A stretch of DNA of 64,000 bases from Helopsaltes ochotensis. Lineage: Eukaryota; Chordata; Aves; Passeriformes; Locustellidae. A program made the position numbers and the translations under genes. Shown piece by piece: positions 12,901 to 26,500 of this stretch. The notes under the pieces were generated by a model. It was given only the letters and a program-made list of their open reading frames with translations, was not told the origin of the DNA and ran no database searches. The stretch lies in the NCBI GenBank assembly GCA_013400155.1, contig VXBM01000270.1, positions 500,087 through 564,086 of the forward strand. The letters are read 5' to 3'. The stretch's first letter is position 1, and every line of letters starts with the position of its first letter.

Positions 12901-14499
12901 TCTCCAACAGGTTAGTTTTTAAACCAGATGTGGATAGTAATAAACAAAAAAACCCTACCAGTATTGAAGTTACACAGTGCATGAGAAGTGAAACAGAATC
13001 TGAATCTATTTCTTTGGAAGGGTTTGGAAAGAACCTACCTTGACAGAAATGTTTTGCATTAGGAAGAAAAAGAATCAGAACTCCACAAACACTGTAGAAA
13101 TACACAGGGATGGGTTTTTTTTTTCATTTTTGTTATTTATTCTGCTTTGTTTTTTAATTTCTACCTCTTAACATTCTGGAATGTATTATCTAGTGCTCTG
13201 TACTTCCTATATTGTGCATTGGCTTTATGGAAGCATGAGGTAACCCTAATTATTTTAATTGAAATTTCTGTTTCCATCTACAAAGTTATTAAATAACTTT
13301 CCTTCCTACTGTTCTAATTGTATATCACTATGTTTAAAAAGGCATTTTTAACGTCTTTAGAAAATCTGTCAATATTGTAAATTGAATAAGTATGAGTACT
13401 ATATAAACACAACACATAGAAACAAATCTTTCAGTCTCTACTAGGCAAAATTTCTAATCAAATTTAAAAAGTTTTACCTAAACTATATCTAAATAAGAGC
13501 TAGAGGAGTTGGTTCTTCGTAGTATTAAATTTTTTTTATTTTATGATACAAACTTTCCTAAAAGCAACAAAAAAAGACAATTTAAAGTAATAACCGATAA
13601 TATGGAAAGAATAAAAAAACTTAATCCTCATTAGGAATATGTCTCTTCTGTGTACAGAGAAAGAAAAAGGGCCAGGGAAGAGGAATTTCCCTTGTGTAAC
13701 TCTCTTCTGGAGATTAATTCAATATAGTACATGCCCCTGTGGATTAAGAAACTCCAGATACGTTAAAGGTTCATACACCTGTTCATTGTCTCACAGATAT
13801 GGAAAAAACAATATCTCTTTCAAGAGACACTAAGAGAAAAGAATTGCACTCAAGAAGGAACCAAACTGCCTGTCCCTCTCACAGCAGGAAAACCTCCTCC
13901 TATTAAAATAAATGCTACTGTAATGGCAGCTGATCTGCATAATGTTATGGTAACACATGCGGTTCCTTTCTCTGAACAAAAGATGTTGTTTTTCAAAATT
14001 AACCTAAAATCAACCCACTAAAAATTGCTTACAATGAATAGCTGCATTACTAAACTATCTATTCATAAGAGTTAGCTTATATGCCTTTCAAAGATAAAGA
14101 TAATTTATACTAGAAAATGAAATGTTCCTTGTATCTCGGAATCATAGTTTGTTGTGCTTTGGAAAGATATTCTTCAATAGCTTTGGTGTCCCTTCCAAAT
14201 TGGTAAGAGGTTTATATACAACCTGTGTGCCAAGCAGTGCTCATTTTTGCTTTTAGAAATGTAGCTGGCAATAAGTGCCAATAACTGGAAAAATTTGCAA
14301 GTCTTCTGAATCCTGTTCTCAGTTAATTGTAAGTGCTCTTTCTTTTCTCTCAACTTCTATGCAATTCATCACACTTCAGCTTTTCTTCTTGCTCTTGATA
14401 AAACCTGACACAGTAGTTTTCTTTCTTCTTAATTAAAAAGATTTTTTACTTTGTTCTAAGGTTCTGTGAATGACTTTATTGTATTTGGCAAGGGAGGAT
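9929..14499. other. Non-coding stretch with a GC-richer patch and an enhancer-like part
   Basis: No gene seen. A GC-richer patch lies at about 10,430-10,800 without a convincing exon. The part at about 11,090-11,540 has a dense mix of TAAT, ATTA and AATTAATTG words without low-complexity runs and resembles conserved non-coding sequence. Isolated splice-like pairs occur (for example on - near 13,030-13,110) but none forms a chain. Confidence 0.35.
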
Positions 14500-14617
14500 A
14501 CTTGAAAGAAAACTACTCTGTGGGCCTTTCTGTACCAAGTCTGTTTCTCTCTGTCTGAAATTGTGAGGCTTTGTATTTGATAACCCAGATGGTCCCTTCT
14601 AGTCTTGCATTCCTTGA
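14500..14617 (+). mobile_element. Probable degraded CR1-type LINE, 3' tail
   Basis: At about 14,588-14,612 the sequence reads AGATGGTCCCTTCTAGTCTT followed by GCATTCC. This closely follows the conserved 3' end of sauropsid CR1 elements, in which an AGATGGTCCCTTCTGGTCTT-type block precedes the short ATTCTATGA tail. The element lies on the + strand. The tail repeats are eroded and I cannot trace the element upstream with confidence, so the left border is approximate. CR1 copies are normally 5'-truncated, which fits. Confidence 0.4.
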
Positions 14618-17600
14618 AAAGGACACTGAGTACTGTAAACTGATGCCACATGGCACACAAAAATCACAAAATTCTTTAAAATGTCATGCAGCTACCGAGC
14701 AAGTTTTAGCCCCAATAATGCCATTTCACTAAAGGAAAATCACCATTTTCAAATGCACTTTGTGTTAACAAGCTCTGAAATCAGAAGATTAAGCTAGTTT
14801 TATTATTAAGCAAAGGCATGAATGCAGCGTCTCCCTCCCAGATCTGCCGCAGCAGAAGTATGATTATTGAAAACAAACGAAATACAGAAAAACCTGGCAT
14901 TTCATTGGATTTAATGATCCTAAAAATAGTCACCAAGATGTATTTTTGTGTGGAGATGGCTATTTGACAAGTACACGAAGAGCACTTTCCATCACTATTG
15001 TTATGATCCACCTCTTGGCTTCCAAGGTTTTACACCTTTCTGCAGCAACAACTCTTTTACTGCCCCATCAGGGTGGCAGCCAGGACTGGCCTCACAGGGA
15101 CCCCCACATGGCGTCCAGTATAAGGGAACATCACAGCTGATTTTGTGCTAGGAAATCGAGTTTGTACCCCAGGAGCAGCATTTGTTCCTGTGCATATTCC
15201 ATGGAATAACCTTCATGGAAGTTATGTGGTAATGTGCAGCTCAAGACTGACAAGAACTTTCAATCTGATAGACAACCCTGACCACACAAAACCACTGCTA
15301 AGAAGTGATGCCAAGAAAACAAATGACTTCAGCAGGGATCCAAGGCTACATGGTTTTGAAGCTAAGAATAAGCTAGGAAGGAAATATGAAGGAAAGCACC
15401 AGCATCAAATCCAGTTTGCAATAAATCTGGAGATGCACTCTGGAAAATGTAATACACATTTATGTAATGGTCAACAAAGATCTGAAGCACTGCTCTTTGT
15501 TAGGCACCTCCTTTAGGGTACACTGCTCAAAATTCATCCTTTTCAGGGATCCTCACCAGGTATCCAAGCATTCACTTTGGCCTTCTCATTACTAAGAATG
15601 CATTTGAGAAAGCACGAGTGAGTTTGTAAGCAAGTTGCTATTAAGAATTAATTAAGACTGTTTGTCCTGAAATTGTGAAATTTGAATTATGAGGTGTTAC
15701 CAAAGGTTTTCCAGATGATAAGCCTTTCTAAATCATCTTTGCTCTCATACAAGGGATTTTTCAAAGGCACAAAGAACAGTTTGGTGCTCAAATGCCTTTA
15801 AAAATATCTTTGATAGAAAGCCACCAGGGAAGTGAGTTAGTGTTACAGCTCTGACTTTTCCAACACTACAAGTCAGTCCTCTGTTTCTCCTTTACAGAAA
15901 GAGCAACAAGTTTCTTGTAATTAAGAATTCCCCCCCACACAAAGTATTGAAGGTGGGATTTTCTCATCTCCTTAGAAGTCAGTAGCTTAAATAAGTCTCC
16001 ATCGTTTCTTTGCAGGATTCACAGAGCTTCCATCATTATCTCTTCAAACAATCACTTCTAAGCATCTCTTGTATAAATCCTCTTGTATCAGCCCACAACA
16101 GTCATTTATTTAATGATTTGTTTACTTTCCCTACTTCCCCCTGTGATCTATCAACATGGTCAGTTAGCTTTTTGTCCTCTATAGGATCAAGGCAATTTTA
16201 ACCCAAACCTCTCCAGTATTCAGCACTTCCCACAGAATATTAATCTAAACAATTCCAAAACACAGCAGAAGACAGTAAAATCACTCAGAGAAATAGGCAA
16301 GGAATGAGCAAAACCCCCCACTTTGGAAAGAGGAAAGAGTTAGCTAAAGCAGCAGCACTTAGAGAGATGGGAGGTCCCTGCTTCCTATCCCTAAATTACA
16401 GGAATATACCGAACCAAGGTATAAAAACAGAGTTCTCCAAAATACACCCAGCACAACTTTTCTCTGATTTTTTCTCCGTTTACATTTGGGCTGATTCTTA
16501 TTAAAGGCTGCTAGCAGGCTTTTGCTGTCATTTACCCTACTGCTCTTACCCTATTAGGCTGGGGTAGGATAAAGATCAGAGAACCAGCAAGCTCACAGTT
16601 CTCCTTAAAAGGATTGCAAAGTAATGACTCCAACTGCAAAGGGTCTTTGCTAATGCCTATGTAAACTAAATAACACTTGAATTGTTAGGGTATGTGTTAC
16701 TGAAGTCCCTGCTTTGCTCTGTCAGACGTACAGATAAGCACCAGCTGCAAAATTTGGAACGGTCACATTGCAGCTCTAGATTTGAACTAGGATCACACAC
16801 CACTACTAATAACCTTTCACATTTTGGATATTTCAAAAATTCACTGGCTTTTCCTATCATATTTGTTCTCCTTTTCAATATTTTATATTAAGGTGATGCT
16901 ATAAATAAAATTGGGCATGTGATTATATGTGAAAAAATGTGCAATTACAAACACGTTTAAAATATATACTGTCAAAATACAAAGAAGTAAACAACCTGTG
17001 ACTCACATATGACAAGCCTCCTATCCATACACAAGTTTAAAAATTGAGTAAGTGCAGGGCATACAGTAGAGGAAGTTCTCCAGAAAGTAAAAAATACACT
17101 TTTAGTTACTGACTACAAGGAAAGCACCCAGCGTCCTGTTGAGACACTGTATTCCTTGTATTAGTCATCTAATTTTACAAACAAATACTGCAGAAAATAG
17201 AAATTTCTCTTGCATATATATTCCTGATTCTATAGTTAAAAAAAAAAAAAAACCCCAAACCATTATTGATTTATTGATTCATCCACCTCTACTTACAGCT
17301 GGAATCAAACTGCTAAAAATTTCACTTGATAGCCAACTATGAAAGACTTGGGGAAAAAGCTCAGCACTTTCCAAGATCAATTGATCAAGTGCTTTTAGAC
17401 TCCAGCAGCAAAACCAGGAATCTTGACAAGAGCACTGCAATCAGAGTGCTAATGGAATACATGTTGTCTATCACAATACAGACAACAGAGGTAAAATGCT
17501 ATTATTATTTGTTATTACTGAACCCTGCATGCCTGGCTGCCCATCTGTGCCTGCAAACACTTGCACAGCATAAGCTTCAAGGAAAATAATTTACAGGAGT

Positions 17601-18769
17601 ATAAGAAAAAAACCTGTAACATAAAGGAGAAAAACCCCACAGCAGAAGCTCTTCTTGGTAGCTCACACCATAACAGTGAAACCAAACCTTCTGAGAATTT
17701 TCAGATCAAATGTTGTTTTGCTCTTTTTTTTTTTTTTTTTTTTGCAAAGGCCACTTCCACTTTCTGTGTATTCGTGACAAAGTGTTTCAGAACATCCCTA
17801 AACAAAGCAGAGAATGGCTAATAACATCTCTTATCTTATGTATTCGTTATTCTTTTTATGGCAAAGACACTGTATGTGCTTGCACTTGAACTGCTCCTCT
17901 CCTTACCTTGATCACCTTCTGTGTTCTGCATTCTTTTAACTCATCAGCTCTCCCATCCAAATTTAATATTGCTTTTACTGTCACTATTTTTCATTATTTA
18001 TTTTCTTCTCTCCTTCTCCACTACAATAATTCATATTTATTTTAGCAATTGATGTGTATTTTGATAGGTTGCTATATAAAGCTCCAGTTTAATAAATTCA
18101 CGTTATAAATAATTCTATCAATATCAAACACACTGAAATACTTGTATGTTAGGACCAAACCTACCCAGTGTGACAATGGGTTATATTGAGACTGTTGCAT
18201 ATCATTTTTTTCCAGGATGAGTTGCATTACCATTTTTTTAATTTTTAATACAATCACTGCACTCTTCACAGCTACACATGCTCAACAGCAATAAAGAGTG
18301 ACAATTCTATAAAATTTCCAAGTACTCTGACAACCAACATTATCAAAATGAAATTTTAAGCACTGGCATTGAAACAATGCCTCTCAAAAGGAAACAATAA
18401 ATGATTTGAAGAATTTGGTGCTGTATTAGGTACAGCTATCTCCTTACCAGTACCATATCAACATATGATATTCAGCTTGGGGATTTTTCGTTTTTGTCAA
18501 GATCTGCCAGGAGGGCTGATCCAACCAAGTTTCCTAATAGCAAAAGCAAGGAAACAAGCAGCATTGAACACCCTGCCAGGCAGTATCATGACAAAACTCA
18601 GAATTTCTTTCCCATGATATCAGAATTACAAGCATATTATAGAGGTCTTAATTAATATTTCTTTTTCCTCAGATATATGGTTCAACTCTAGCTTTTTTGC
18701 TTGGGCGGTAATTAAGCAAGGTCAATTTTATTCTTAGATTTTAGAATTGCATGGGGATACTCAGCAGAC
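14618..18769. other. Non-coding stretch with A and T tracts
   Basis: No gene seen. A run of 15 A at 17,238-17,252 is followed by a C/A-rich piece, and a run of 20 T lies at 17,724-17,743. These could be tails of old retroposed sequence, but no body or target-site duplication is evident. A 123-codon + frame at 15,145-15,516 has no recognisable domain and no promoter or splice context. Confidence 0.4.
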
Positions 18770-19640
18770 TTCGCTATCATCTTGGGAAGTCCTAATCACA
18801 CAGCTCTGCTGCACTGACTTTAAATATTCAAAGAGATTCCTGGGAGAGACCCCCAGTGCCAATGTCATAGAGCTGGTAATATTTTTACTATAATCCCTGC
18901 TGCCAGCCTGGATTATGATCAACCGTACCCAGCTCCTTTTTAGCCCATTCTTTGACTGCTATTTTCCCTTTCACTCTGCAAATCAAGGCTTATTTGGGAA
19001 GGTACAATCTCCATTTTAAATACATCTTTTGAAGCTGGAAAGCTGCTCAGCATATGAAGATTAGCACCCGAGCACACGCCATGACCGAGCTGCAAACCCC
19101 AGGCTTCTGGGCTTTGTTTGACAAACTAATCCACAGCAGCAGAAGTCAAGTGCCAATATTCTGAAAACATTCCTGAAGAAAACGGGAGTGGATAAGGGGT
19201 AACGCATGCTAAAGAGAAGGCATCTGTTTATTAACTAGATGCTGTAATCTGCTCTCTATTTTCCCAATGCAGTTAGAGTTAATATTTATGAAGGTGGTTA
19301 ACTTCCACATTTGGGCAATCTGATGGGTTTAATCCAGAGGCATGGCCTCACTTATGCATCAGCATACCAAGCTCATTTCCTGTGCAGTGCAAGGTAGGGA
19401 GATGCCATACTTAGAGTTACCACTTGAATCATGTTTCCAGGTGCTCTGCCTGACAATGCATGATTAAAGTATCCTCTGCAAGCTGATTTCCTGTGATTCA
19501 CAATCAAAAAGCTTTGCTTTAACCACTAATTAGGGCTAAAAATTTCAGTTTAATTTCAGGTACACAGGACTCATCTAGCTGCCACTGTTTCCTGGTTGTT
19601 TCTACTAACATAGCTGCAAAGGGGGCATTACTCTCTACAG
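18770..19640. promoter_or_regulatory. Possible conserved non-coding element (enhancer-like texture)
   Basis: About 870 bases nearly free of simple runs, with closely packed words typical of developmental enhancers: TTAATTAG- and TAATTAGG-like homeodomain cores near 19,525, GATTAA and GATTCA words, an ATGCAT/TGCATGATTA block near 19,455, and GTTAAC near 19,300. There is no long open frame on either strand and no splice chain. That it is regulatory is inference; the deciding evidence would be alignment depth across amniotes. Confidence 0.25.
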
Positions 19641-22600
19641 AAAGTAAATTTATACATATTATTTTGCAAATGTGTTACATTTGAGGCCTGCTTAGTTCAT
19701 TAACTAATATGAACAAATGAAAGTTTTTTTGAAAAACAGTTTTCCTCCAAGCTGGGTCACAAATATAATAACAGAGATCTTTTTAATATAGTATCAGCAG
19801 GCATTCAAGAATAATGTCAAGTGGTCATTCTGTGTGGCAACAGGAGTTTCACTCCAGTTCCAGCTGCAGAATTTGACATTATGAAATTCAGTCGCTAAAA
19901 GACCAACAGAAATCCAAAACTGAGGATGTAAGACTACATATGAAGGCTTTTTTGTTTCCAAGAAAAATTCTGCTAAGTTGATACATGATTATGGATATTT
20001 TCAAGGGAAAAGCTCATTATTTTTATACATTGATCAATACACAACCCCTACAGGCTACAACCTGAAAAATATTATCAGTTCAAGGGAATTTTTTAAAAAC
20101 ATGAAAAAAGTAAATTTTAGTAACTCATAACTCCAGATCCTTTTCCTCAGCTTAATTAATTCATAAGGTTTTACAGGAAAGGATTGAGGCTATGAAAATC
20201 TTTGTTAAGTCAAAATTACAACTCCCATGGCTTTCACAGTCAAATTTTGTAGACAAATAAGGAGCAAGCCTCAATTGCTCAAGGAATTCCTTCTTCATAT
20301 GGAGTCACAGTGAAGTAGTTTACTAGGCAGTTGAGGCAATCCAAGACAAACTCTATCAGACATATAGCCAAGACAGGCAATTATGTGCATCACACACAAA
20401 ATATACATTTATCATACAAAATTAGTGTCCCTCATCTGCATATTGTTCCTGTCTCTGTGCTATGTTTTGATGTAACAGCTGTTATGCAGCAGCTCCTAAT
20501 TAGATTTTCTGCTCTCACCCACCTTTCTATACTTCAGCCTCATTAACATGATGCTTGCAGATGTCAAGAACAGCTTCATTGAGCCTGGTTCAATACCAAG
20601 GTTTAAATATGTGATGCTTTAGCTGCCACCTCAAAAAAACACTCCCAGAAGGAACAGTTGACAGGACTCAGATGCATTTGTATCTCAGTTACCTTTAAAT
20701 TTTAATTTCTAAGTCCCCAGTATACATAGCTGCAGCCAGTAGATCTAAACCACAAGCCACATATTTTAGTTTGGGAAGTCTCTATCCAGTAGCAGACCAG
20801 CTTTTAAAATGTCATTGCAACATATATTAATCCCTTTTATACTTCCACATAACTAACAGTAATAGATTTAGTTACCTTTCTGGCTGAATTCTTGTTTTAG
20901 TAGCTTTTTGAATGTTAATTATTAACACTGACAAAGTGCACTTGCAGCTGTGCTGAACATTTCTTGTGTAGCTGTGGCCTGGAAGGAAGGAAACCTCATT
21001 GGGACATTATATAAGTGCAGTTACCACGAACATCACTTTGCTACTTTCGGACCTCAGCAAAAATCAGTATGCAAAAACATTGCCGCTTCAATATTTTCAA
21101 TTAGCTGCTATTGAGTTAAAGATTGTTATCTTTAATATGACCCACAAAAAAATCTAAACAGACTTTAAATTTAGGAGCTGATGAGCTTTCTGCTGCTTTC
21201 AGTCTCAGTCTTCAAGACAGGCATTTCTAGTGCACAAAGTAATCTCTCAGAGACTTGAAAAAGTGTCAGTAAAATATCCCACAGAATTTCTACTTACATA
21301 ACCCATCCACAGTCTTCAAAAAAAGTTCAAGTAAGCCAACCTGGCAACCTCACCATGCTATAAACAGCTCTGCCTCTGCTTTGTATGTATTTGTGACTGG
21401 AGGTCGGAGAAACAAATACAGGAGCAGGGAAAAAAGAAAACAAATTGAGGTGTTTAACTCAGAAAGCTTTGCCTCGAAGTAAGTGTGTGAAGGTATTAAA
21501 AAGGGGCTTTTCAAAGCAGTCACTACATAAAGCATTCAAACGGGACAATATTGTAGAATTGTAACATACAATTCCAATCAAGGTCGTATTGATTTATGAC
21601 CATCTTAAATATTGATGAACAATTATACTCCCTAAAGTCTTGTCATCCCATCAACCTACAAAGCACAGAGTGAGAGAGAGAATATGGAACAGAGCCCTTT
21701 TCTTGAATCTAAGAAAGGAGTACTTATGTAGTGAGGAACAAGCTGTAACTTCATAGAATGATGCAGCATTAGGTAAACACATCAAGTACATTAGGAAAAA
21801 GGAGGTTTGTCTTTGATATTTAACAAATACCTAAAGATCAACTGTAAGCAAACAGAGAAAAATCACATATAAGCGGAGAAATACTATGTCAATTTTGGCT
21901 TGCACCGATCTCATGTGTGAGTTTTGTTAGTGCTTCTCTTGTGAAACATTTTGCTTATATTGCCCCCCAAAACAGACTGTGCACCTGTGAGGTGAGAGTA
22001 GAGTAGCACTCCAACAGCTTTACAGAGACAATTAAATTCTACGTAGAATTCAAGTCAGAACCCATTCTTGCTTCATCAAATCTTACCCATTTTATTATTC
22101 ATTTTTCATGAAACTTAATATATACACTGTATACACATTTGAAACACCAAATTCTCTCACTCCACAAAAATAGGAATCTGTAATGTGCACACAGAGAGTG
22201 AAGGGAGCAACATAAAGACCAGATTAGTGCATAACATTAAAAATACAAGCGGTAAAATACAATGTATGTGAAAGCACCAAGTAGTGAAGAGTCACATGCA
22301 AAGGTACCTCCTACCTATCACACAGATCTTAATTTCACAGCATCTATCTCTGTGCTGCTACACCCCAGGGAACAGTGTTGGCATGGTAACTGCAGGCTCT
22401 ATGTCTTTCTTTCTTTTCTTACTAGCAGTCATATGAGTTTTTTGTTAGTTTCAGGATCAGGTAAATTTAGACTGATAACATTACTTATCTGGAATAAAAA
22501 AAGAAGAAGGGGTTTGTCTGAAAATACAACCAATCCTACATGAGGAAAGAGCAGAAGCACAATGTAGATTGAAACAAACAAACAAACAAACGACCCCACA

Positions 22601-23430
22601 ACACAACAAGAACAAAAGAAACCCAAAAACCTCATAAAGAAAAGTTATGTGTCTGTACTTCTCAAAACAATATCACGAAAAAATATACATCAACAGCTTT
22701 TTCAATCTGACTAGAGTCATGTTAAGGACAGGACAGGCTAAATTTAATTTTCACTCTGATATCTTCATTATCATTTTCAGTAGCAAAGCAGAAGAATGGT
22801 CATAACTGGAAAAAGTCTTTAAATAAGTCATCATAATAACAGTCATCATCTTAGTAGATCCAATTTTATATACAGGAAAAATGGCAGTTTAAATTTTAAG
22901 ACAAAGAAAGGAGTGCCTCATATTTCCATTATTTTTCTCTCAGAAGAATAACTTGCGGACTAACTAAACACTAGATATTAGAAGACTATCAGAAAAAAAG
23001 TCAAAATCACAATGCATGCAGAATAACCTTGTCTGTGAATGCCTCCAGGATTGCCTCAATGACCAAGTGAACAATTTCCTATCAGTGCAGCCCTTTTCTA
23101 CATTCCATTTGCACAATATAGACTGACATGAGCCAGTCAAAGGCACGTGGTGCAGAACAAATAACTTACAAATTCATTAGACGCTGCCTGTAGTGGACAT
23201 GCTATGGGGATGCCCAGGGGCTATGATATATCCCATGACAAATACTGAGTAAATTAAATAGTCTTGTCAACCTAAAGGTTTATGTAACTTTCTCTTTTAT
23301 ATATGCAGGAGTTTACTCAGTGCTTAGGGAAATGTTTATTTTTGAACAAAACTGCACTGCAGGCATTAGAGGCACCTATATACGCGATGGCTCTCTACAC
23401 ATGTAGGAGTAGTGTGATCTCTTCTTGCAG
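19641..23430. other. Non-coding stretch
   Basis: AT-rich sequence without a supportable gene. It holds a short AAAC microsatellite listed separately and a few GA-rich bits (about 21,675). A 16-nt exon-like element on + at 21,976-21,991 has a good acceptor and a GAG/GTGAGA donor but no partners. Confidence 0.5.
22572..22591 (+). repeat. AAAC microsatellite
   Basis: Five AAAC units in a row, followed by A/C-rich low-complexity sequence to about 22,630. Confidence 0.9.
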
Positions 23431-23559
23431 AAACAAACAGAGAACGTGACTCTGATGCCTTCTGGAAGTTTCTGTGATTGTGAATTAGATGTGCTGTCAC
23501 ACTGGTATCTCAGCTATGTTTTGTTCTTTCAAAGTGTATCTCATTTGCCAGACGATGAG
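23431..23559 (+). CDS. Candidate internal coding exon, 129 nt, unknown protein
   Basis: Seen: a clean acceptor (GTGATCTCTTCTTGCAG, pyrimidine-rich, ending at 23,430), then 129 nt with one frame open throughout, then a GAG/GTAAGA donor. The length is an exact multiple of three and the frame starts and ends in phase 0, giving 43 residues that include NVTLMPSGSFCDCELDVLSH and end in HLPDDE. The acidic end and the Cys-x-Cys pair look protein-like, but I recognise no family. No neighbouring exon in a matching phase could be identified with confidence. Exon-like triplets of acceptor, frame and donor arise by chance in long introns, so this is a good candidate rather than a call. A non-coding or alternative exon is also possible. 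Confidence 0.25.
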
Positions 23560-26500
23560 GTAAGAAATAGAGCAACAACAGATTATCTTTCTTTTTTAAA
23601 AGTCAAATCTATTTCAAAAGCACTCTATCCATTTCTTTCAAACTGCAGTCTAGGCAACCATTAATCAAATCTCAACTTCATTCTTTTCCAGTTCTTTAGA
23701 GCTTTTAGAAAAAAGAAATTAAAAAACAACATAATTAACAGAAGTGTCTTGGCTCCTTATAAGATCCCTCCCACGTCTCAGTTCTTCCACTTCACCTCTC
23801 CTAACATTAGATCTCTAAAACCACTGCACTTTCTGGCTTCCCACCAACAAAACTGACCTTTCACAAAAGCATTCAAAATGCTTTGGCCATCATCAGTGGG
23901 ACAAGTGGATGTGGAAATCCTTCTGTATTCATGTTCACATAACCTAACAATTGCTACCTGACAAAGAGAAGCCAGAAAGCCTTGTCACTCGCAGTGCTGT
24001 GTGCCTGATGTTTGCAGAAATGGCATTTCTATAGACTGCAGGTGTGAGAGGGGGTGATCTGGGACGTTCATGTTATGCTGTTACTTTACCATTCCATTTT
24101 GTAGAATTCAAAGTGCAACCATTTGCAAGTCAATTCTACAGCCAAGCACTAAAGAGCCTATTAGAAAGGCAAATACTTTAAACCAGACAATTCTTTCCCA
24201 CTCAAAGAAAATCTCTTTATTAAAACAAGAAGATAGAAGAGAGAGGAATTATGTATGTTTCAAAGAAATGTTTACAAGATGAAGAACTGAAGCAGCTTGG
24301 TGCATTTACAATTTTACTATCAGGGGAAGAAAATGCAAACCTGCTCTGATTAGTACCCACAATCCCTACTTTTCTGGAGAGTCCAGTTCTCACTAGTAAA
24401 GGTTATTGGTAACATACTGATTAGGCAGGAGCGGCCAAAAACCAATCAGGAACTCAAATAAGTATTTAACAGCTTTTCCTCTTGACTGAACTACAGGGCA
24501 TCTCACCTCCACTTGAGCTCAGTTCAGCTTCATAAGCCTCACCCTGCAGGGCTCTGCTGTTTCTTGCAGTGTGAGAATCCAGGCTTGGCAGCACGGGTTA
24601 ACCAGTATTTCTGGCTGACTGACACAGAGTTCTGCACAGCACCTTTGAAATGAACTTGCCATCTAAACATAATATTTTTAATATGGACAGTGAGAGTTAA
24701 AAAAAATCGAATTTTTTTCCCCATAAAGTTTAACTGTTACCACTCATTTCCGTATTGTTCCCATTGGCCAGAAACACCTTTAAATTTTATTAAATTTTAT
24801 TTAAATTAAATTCATAAGATCACTTACTTTCTTTTCTAACTTAGCATTTTTAAGGATTCTCACATCTCTCTGTGTGAGAGAGGACACCTTTACTGCCCAA
24901 AATGGAAGTCCAAGATTAATTTCAAAACACTGAATAGCGAAAGAAATGCTTATTTGCAATAATAGTATCTTTACCTCATTTTTAAGACAAAAGAACCATG
25001 AACAATTTTAAAACTGAATGCTAAAACAGCTAATATTAAATAGCACCAAAGTTACATAAAACCACATACACAGAATATACTGCATAGAAGATCTAATTAT
25101 GTCTGGAAGTTCTTATCCAAATTACTGCTAAACCAGATTGTCACCCTGAGATGTAACTGCAAATGAGTGCTCATAATTATATAATCCTACAAGCTATTTG
25201 TTCTGGGTCTTATAGGTAAAGAATTTTTTTCAAATACATTCCAGTCCTCACTATCTAAATTATTATGACCAAAGTCATTTAATAGAACCCTTTATAACAT
25301 GTTATTTCATAGCATGGCCTAATCATATGCTATATCAAAATAAGATTTTGTAAAGGCAGCACAGGAAATAAAGGAAATAAGATTACACTAATTCAGACAC
25401 TGAATAAAGAATGGAATGACTGTCTTAATTCAGGCAATTTGAATTATTAATGAACTGTTTGCATCTGTAAAGATTCTGTAGAGACTTATTCTATTTCCTC
25501 AACCATCTAGATCAGGAAATGGGAATTTCAGCTTTTGAAAGGTCAGGTGCAAGATGCTGGACAGGGCTGCTCTTTTCCAGAATTCACTTCACTGACTCAG
25601 ATAGAATTCCCAGGAAGTCCCTGTAAATGGACAACAAAGTGCCACAGTAAATAGAGTGTGATACTGAGAAAGCAAGGTAAACTCATGGTTCCAAAATTAT
25701 TCTCAAACACTGTTAGAAGGTGTTTCTACCATCGAAATACCACAGCAGGAGAGCAACAGGTGCAATGGCAGTTTTGTATCTGAGTTTCTGTGTCTGTCAT
25801 CATTCATTAGTTAACTGTCACAGCAAGAAGAGAAGCCCTATTTTCTCCTGCACCTGGTGTCTTCCCCTTTCTGCTCCAAAGAAGAATATTTCTTGTGAGA
25901 GTCGATCGCCCATACCAGTTTAATCAGCCCATCAGCCACTTGGAGAACAGAGAGATCACTCAGGAACAAATGCTGACTTTATTTGTTCAGTTTTCACACT
26001 GAAGAGTCCTGACATTTCAAAGAATCAGAGATGTGAAATCACTCAGAAAATGTAGAGTGATTAACATATTAGTAAACCTCTAAGCTTACAGAAAATCTAA
26101 TTTGTTCTCTGTACCCAGCAAATTCTGCTTAAAGAACAGCAGTATATGTCAATGTCTAAAACTGACCAACACTTCCCATGAGAAATTTATTACTGCCAAC
26201 ATGACTAAAAGAAATCGCCAGTCCTTTGCATTAGGTATTTTATTGCTTTAATCTTGCTTAATTACATCTTTTATTGTCTGTTATTTATTATTTTCGACCT
26301 CTCTGCATTCCATTCTTTTGGAAATTCGACAGTTTTTTTACAGACAGTCATTTAGACTTCAAAAATGCCCTCCTCCCTTCTATTTTGCTCTTCCCTTTTA
26401 AACTGAAACCAACATCCAAACCTTACCATATTTTTGATTTGCAATGAGAGAATTCCCTCCTAGCAAACCAACAAAAACTACATAGGTTTAAGTAAAGAAT

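Noticed and set aside
13044..13105. Exon-like block on - with AAG/GTAGGT donor and TATTTCTACAG acceptor
   Set aside because: The frame is hydrophobic and low in complexity, and there is no partner exon nearby.
14140..14200. GGAATCATAG followed by TTGG-rich sequence, like the start of an inverted CR1
   Set aside because: Match too short and interrupted; a CR1 tail of opposite orientation lies about 400 bases on, so a composite cannot be excluded but is not supported.
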